From Glebionis coronaria (lineage: Eukaryota > Streptophyta > Magnoliopsida > Asterales > Asteraceae): 64,000 bases of DNA. Position numbers and translations under genes: made by a program. This document shows positions 61,981 to 64,000 of the stretch, piece by piece (the stretch's first letter is position 1; every line of letters begins with the position of its first letter). Where the stretch lies: assembly GCA_025667525.1 (NCBI GenBank), contig CM046874.1, positions 279,370,380 to 279,434,379 on the forward strand, in the 5' to 3' direction. Under the pieces are notes generated by a model, which was not told the DNA's origin, ran no database searches, and was given only the letters and a program-made list of their open reading frames with translations.

Positions 61981-63790
61981 ATCTGCCTAGAATGCTAGAG
62001 GCATTTGGGGTACGAGACGTAGAGAATGATCTATACAGATCATGAACGTCTCCAACACATATTTAATCATCTTGATTGAACATTTGGAAAAGGTGATGGG
62101 TGGAGTTAAGTGATGAAAGAAAATTTCAAGGCCAAGTACCATCCGGGAAAGGCAAGCATGGTTGATGAGACATGGAATAAGAAGAATGAAGTGAAATTGA
62201 GACGAACTTGAACTATATGGATGACGTATTAGGGTGGTTGGATGAAGGATGTAGGTTGCACGAGTTGAGTTTTCTAAAGCAGAGAACGTGCCAACATGTA
62301 TGTTGCGTGGCTTGGACAATCATATGGAAAAAAGGGACGTAGACTATACTTCCTACATAATTAGGAGTAGCTTAGAAAGGGCGATGTAAGGACGAAATTG
62401 GTGAAAGGGATACATAATGGGGTGGAGGAATAAGTACGACGAGAGTTGGGTGATAGTCGATAGACTAACAAATTCATCTCATATTTCAAGAGGAATGAGA
62501 AGTCACGTAGTTGAGAAGTGGGAAGGATTGCATACGGATGTGATGAAATAGAGGGTTTTTGCGTAAAAGTTAGCCTAATATGTATTGAATGCCTTATGAA
62601 GGATTATGGCAAGGGAATAAACGGTAGGAAGCATCACATCGTGATGTATGGTAGGAGTTGAGGAAGAAGAAGGAAGTGTGTATAGAAGCGAAGCATGAAT
62701 GAAATAGGTCGAGATAGGAACCGAAGGTAAAACTTTGGTAGAGCTTAATGAGTAGAATAAAGCACGACGCATGCTAATACTATCGTAGTGTGGAAAAGGA
62801 AATGGCACTGACCTATACTGATTGTTTGGGAGGCTTAGTATCGATGATCGAATGGATGAGGAGTTATAGGTGTGATGTGCCATAGGGACGAAGGGCTTGG
62901 TCTAACTGAGACAAGATGAGGAGCAATATGACCTTGAAGGTAAGACATTGTGTAGGTATAAAGGAAGTGTGGAGTATAAAAAAATCATGAAGAAAAGTGA
63001 GAAAGAAGTGTATAGGTGCTACTAATGAGCTATCCAAATTTAATGGAAGTAGTTGTAGCATGGGTTTGGATGGCAGTTGATAGACTAACTGAGATAACTG
63101 TCCTTTTGATGATGTGTATAGATCATAAGTTGATTTGGATTGGAAGAACTAATGGATATGTGAAAGATCGTCATAGGTCACTTTGTAAGGAAATTGGAAT
63201 TTTTAAGTAGTTTGGGGTACGGACTAAAGGGAGTTGATGAACATGATTGGATATGAGTATATCCAGCTAACTAGAAAAGGATGGGCAAGTGAGATATTTA
63301 TACAACCTTAGGAGTTACACTGAGGGAATGAGTGATTGATTTAGAGGGAGTTAGGAAACTCTTTAGCGATGGCTGAGTTTTCATATAATGATAGTTATCA
63401 TACTAGAAGTCGATAAATGCCATTTGAGGCACTATATGAAAGGATAGGGTGAGTTGTCCCCATTGTGGACTAGAATTGGTAAAAGAGGCTACTAATGTGG
63501 TAATGGTGTTTGTGGAAAGGATGAGAGCAACAAGGGATGCTATGTTGAAAAGGAGGAAACCACTAGAGTTTAGTGACAAAGTTATATAGGAAGTTTCACC
63601 CATAGTAACGGGTGGTATGTTTTGGTAAAATGGAAGAGTTGATGTAGAGTTTTGTAGGTCCATTTATGATCTTTGGAAAGATCGGACCAGTAGCTTATGA
63701 GTATAGAATTACCTGGGGAAAATGAGTGGTATACATGATATATTTCATGTATTGAGATTGGTAAATGTTGTTTGAGAATGCATATTTGCA
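61981..63790 (+). pseudogene. decayed RNase H and integrase of F
   Basis: Plus-strand pieces in chromovirus order: IYTDHERLQHIF (about 62029-62065, RNase H), KYHPGKASM (about 62135-62161, end of RNase H), VDRLTEITV (63076-63102, integrase after the first catalytic residue), AEFSYNDSYHTRSR (63371-63412, usually AEFSYNNSYHSS), and GPFMIFGKIGPVAYEYRI (63658-63711, the integrase C-terminal GPF..I..VG..AY block). Frames are broken by many stops and indels. A chromodomain and the 3' LTR would follow beyond the window. Confidence 0.72.
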
Positions 63791-64000
63791 TGTACGGTTA
63801 TTCGGGATTTATGTTAATAAGGTTTTCTGTTATCAAAGAGTCATTTGTGAGATTTATTGACTGTGAGGTCAAGAGTTTGGCAATGAATTTAAATATTGTT
63901 GGTTAGTATATGTGTGATGTTGAAGTTTTGCAACCCTTTAGGAAAAGAGAGCAATAAATAGGGCAAGTGAGCACGACGATTTAGGAAAACCGTGTGTGAA

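Overview
The window is a gene-poor, AT-rich plant nuclear region made almost entirely of transposable elements. The organism is a flowering plant, probably a eudicot: the window holds Athila-type and chromovirus (Tekay/Del-like) Ty3-gypsy elements primed by tRNA-Asp and tRNA-iMet, short-LTR copia elements and a Helitron. The species cannot be named from these elements. I see no host gene, tRNA, rRNA or CRISPR array in 64 kb.

Layout. (1) 1-4895, plus strand: decayed integrase end and 3.5-kb 3' LTR of a chromovirus, inserted into an Athila copy (A, minus strand, 4896-8405). (2) 8406-9180: unclassified. (3) 9181-17440: Athila copy B (minus), with one long gag-pol frame broken by three in-frame stops. 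B lies in the gag of a Tekay-like element, D1 (minus). (4) 17441-20548, 23432-24633 and about 39217-39283: D1 gag (with two apparent introns), primer site and 5' LTR. The LTR is split by a 2.9-kb Helitron (20549-23431) and by a complete 14.6-kb Athila copy C (24634-39216, target duplication GAAAG). (5) 39284-40533: unclassified flank with a CCGGAA motif array. (6) 40534-45219: complete non-coding LTR element with 1830-bp LTRs (target duplication ATATT). (7) 45225-45787: leader and LTR of a minus-strand copia element. (8) 45788-56128: decayed Tekay-like element D2 (minus), interrupted by a non-coding copia element (49431-55161, target duplication CGGTT). That copia element is itself interrupted by an Athila-family solo LTR (50000-51831, target duplication TTTCA). 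(9) 56129-64000, plus strand: 2.7-kb 5' LTR and decayed interior of another chromovirus, F, inserted into the D2 LTR.

The best-preserved coding unit is Athila C: gag, protease, reverse transcriptase, RNase H and integrase in one frame apart from a single frameshift in gag, with all catalytic residues visible and LTRs about 99% identical. The other coding sequences are pseudogenes.

The most unusual signals are non-coding. They are arrays of a short CCGGAATA motif in transcribed parts of several Athila LTRs; a hairpin at a fixed distance from the primer site in three Athila copies; reiterated polypurine-tract-like motifs with a perfect stem-loop upstream of Athila 3' LTRs; a hairpin next to the TATA box in two different copia families; and two GT-AG introns inside a chromovirus gag, the first also recognisable in the related element D2.
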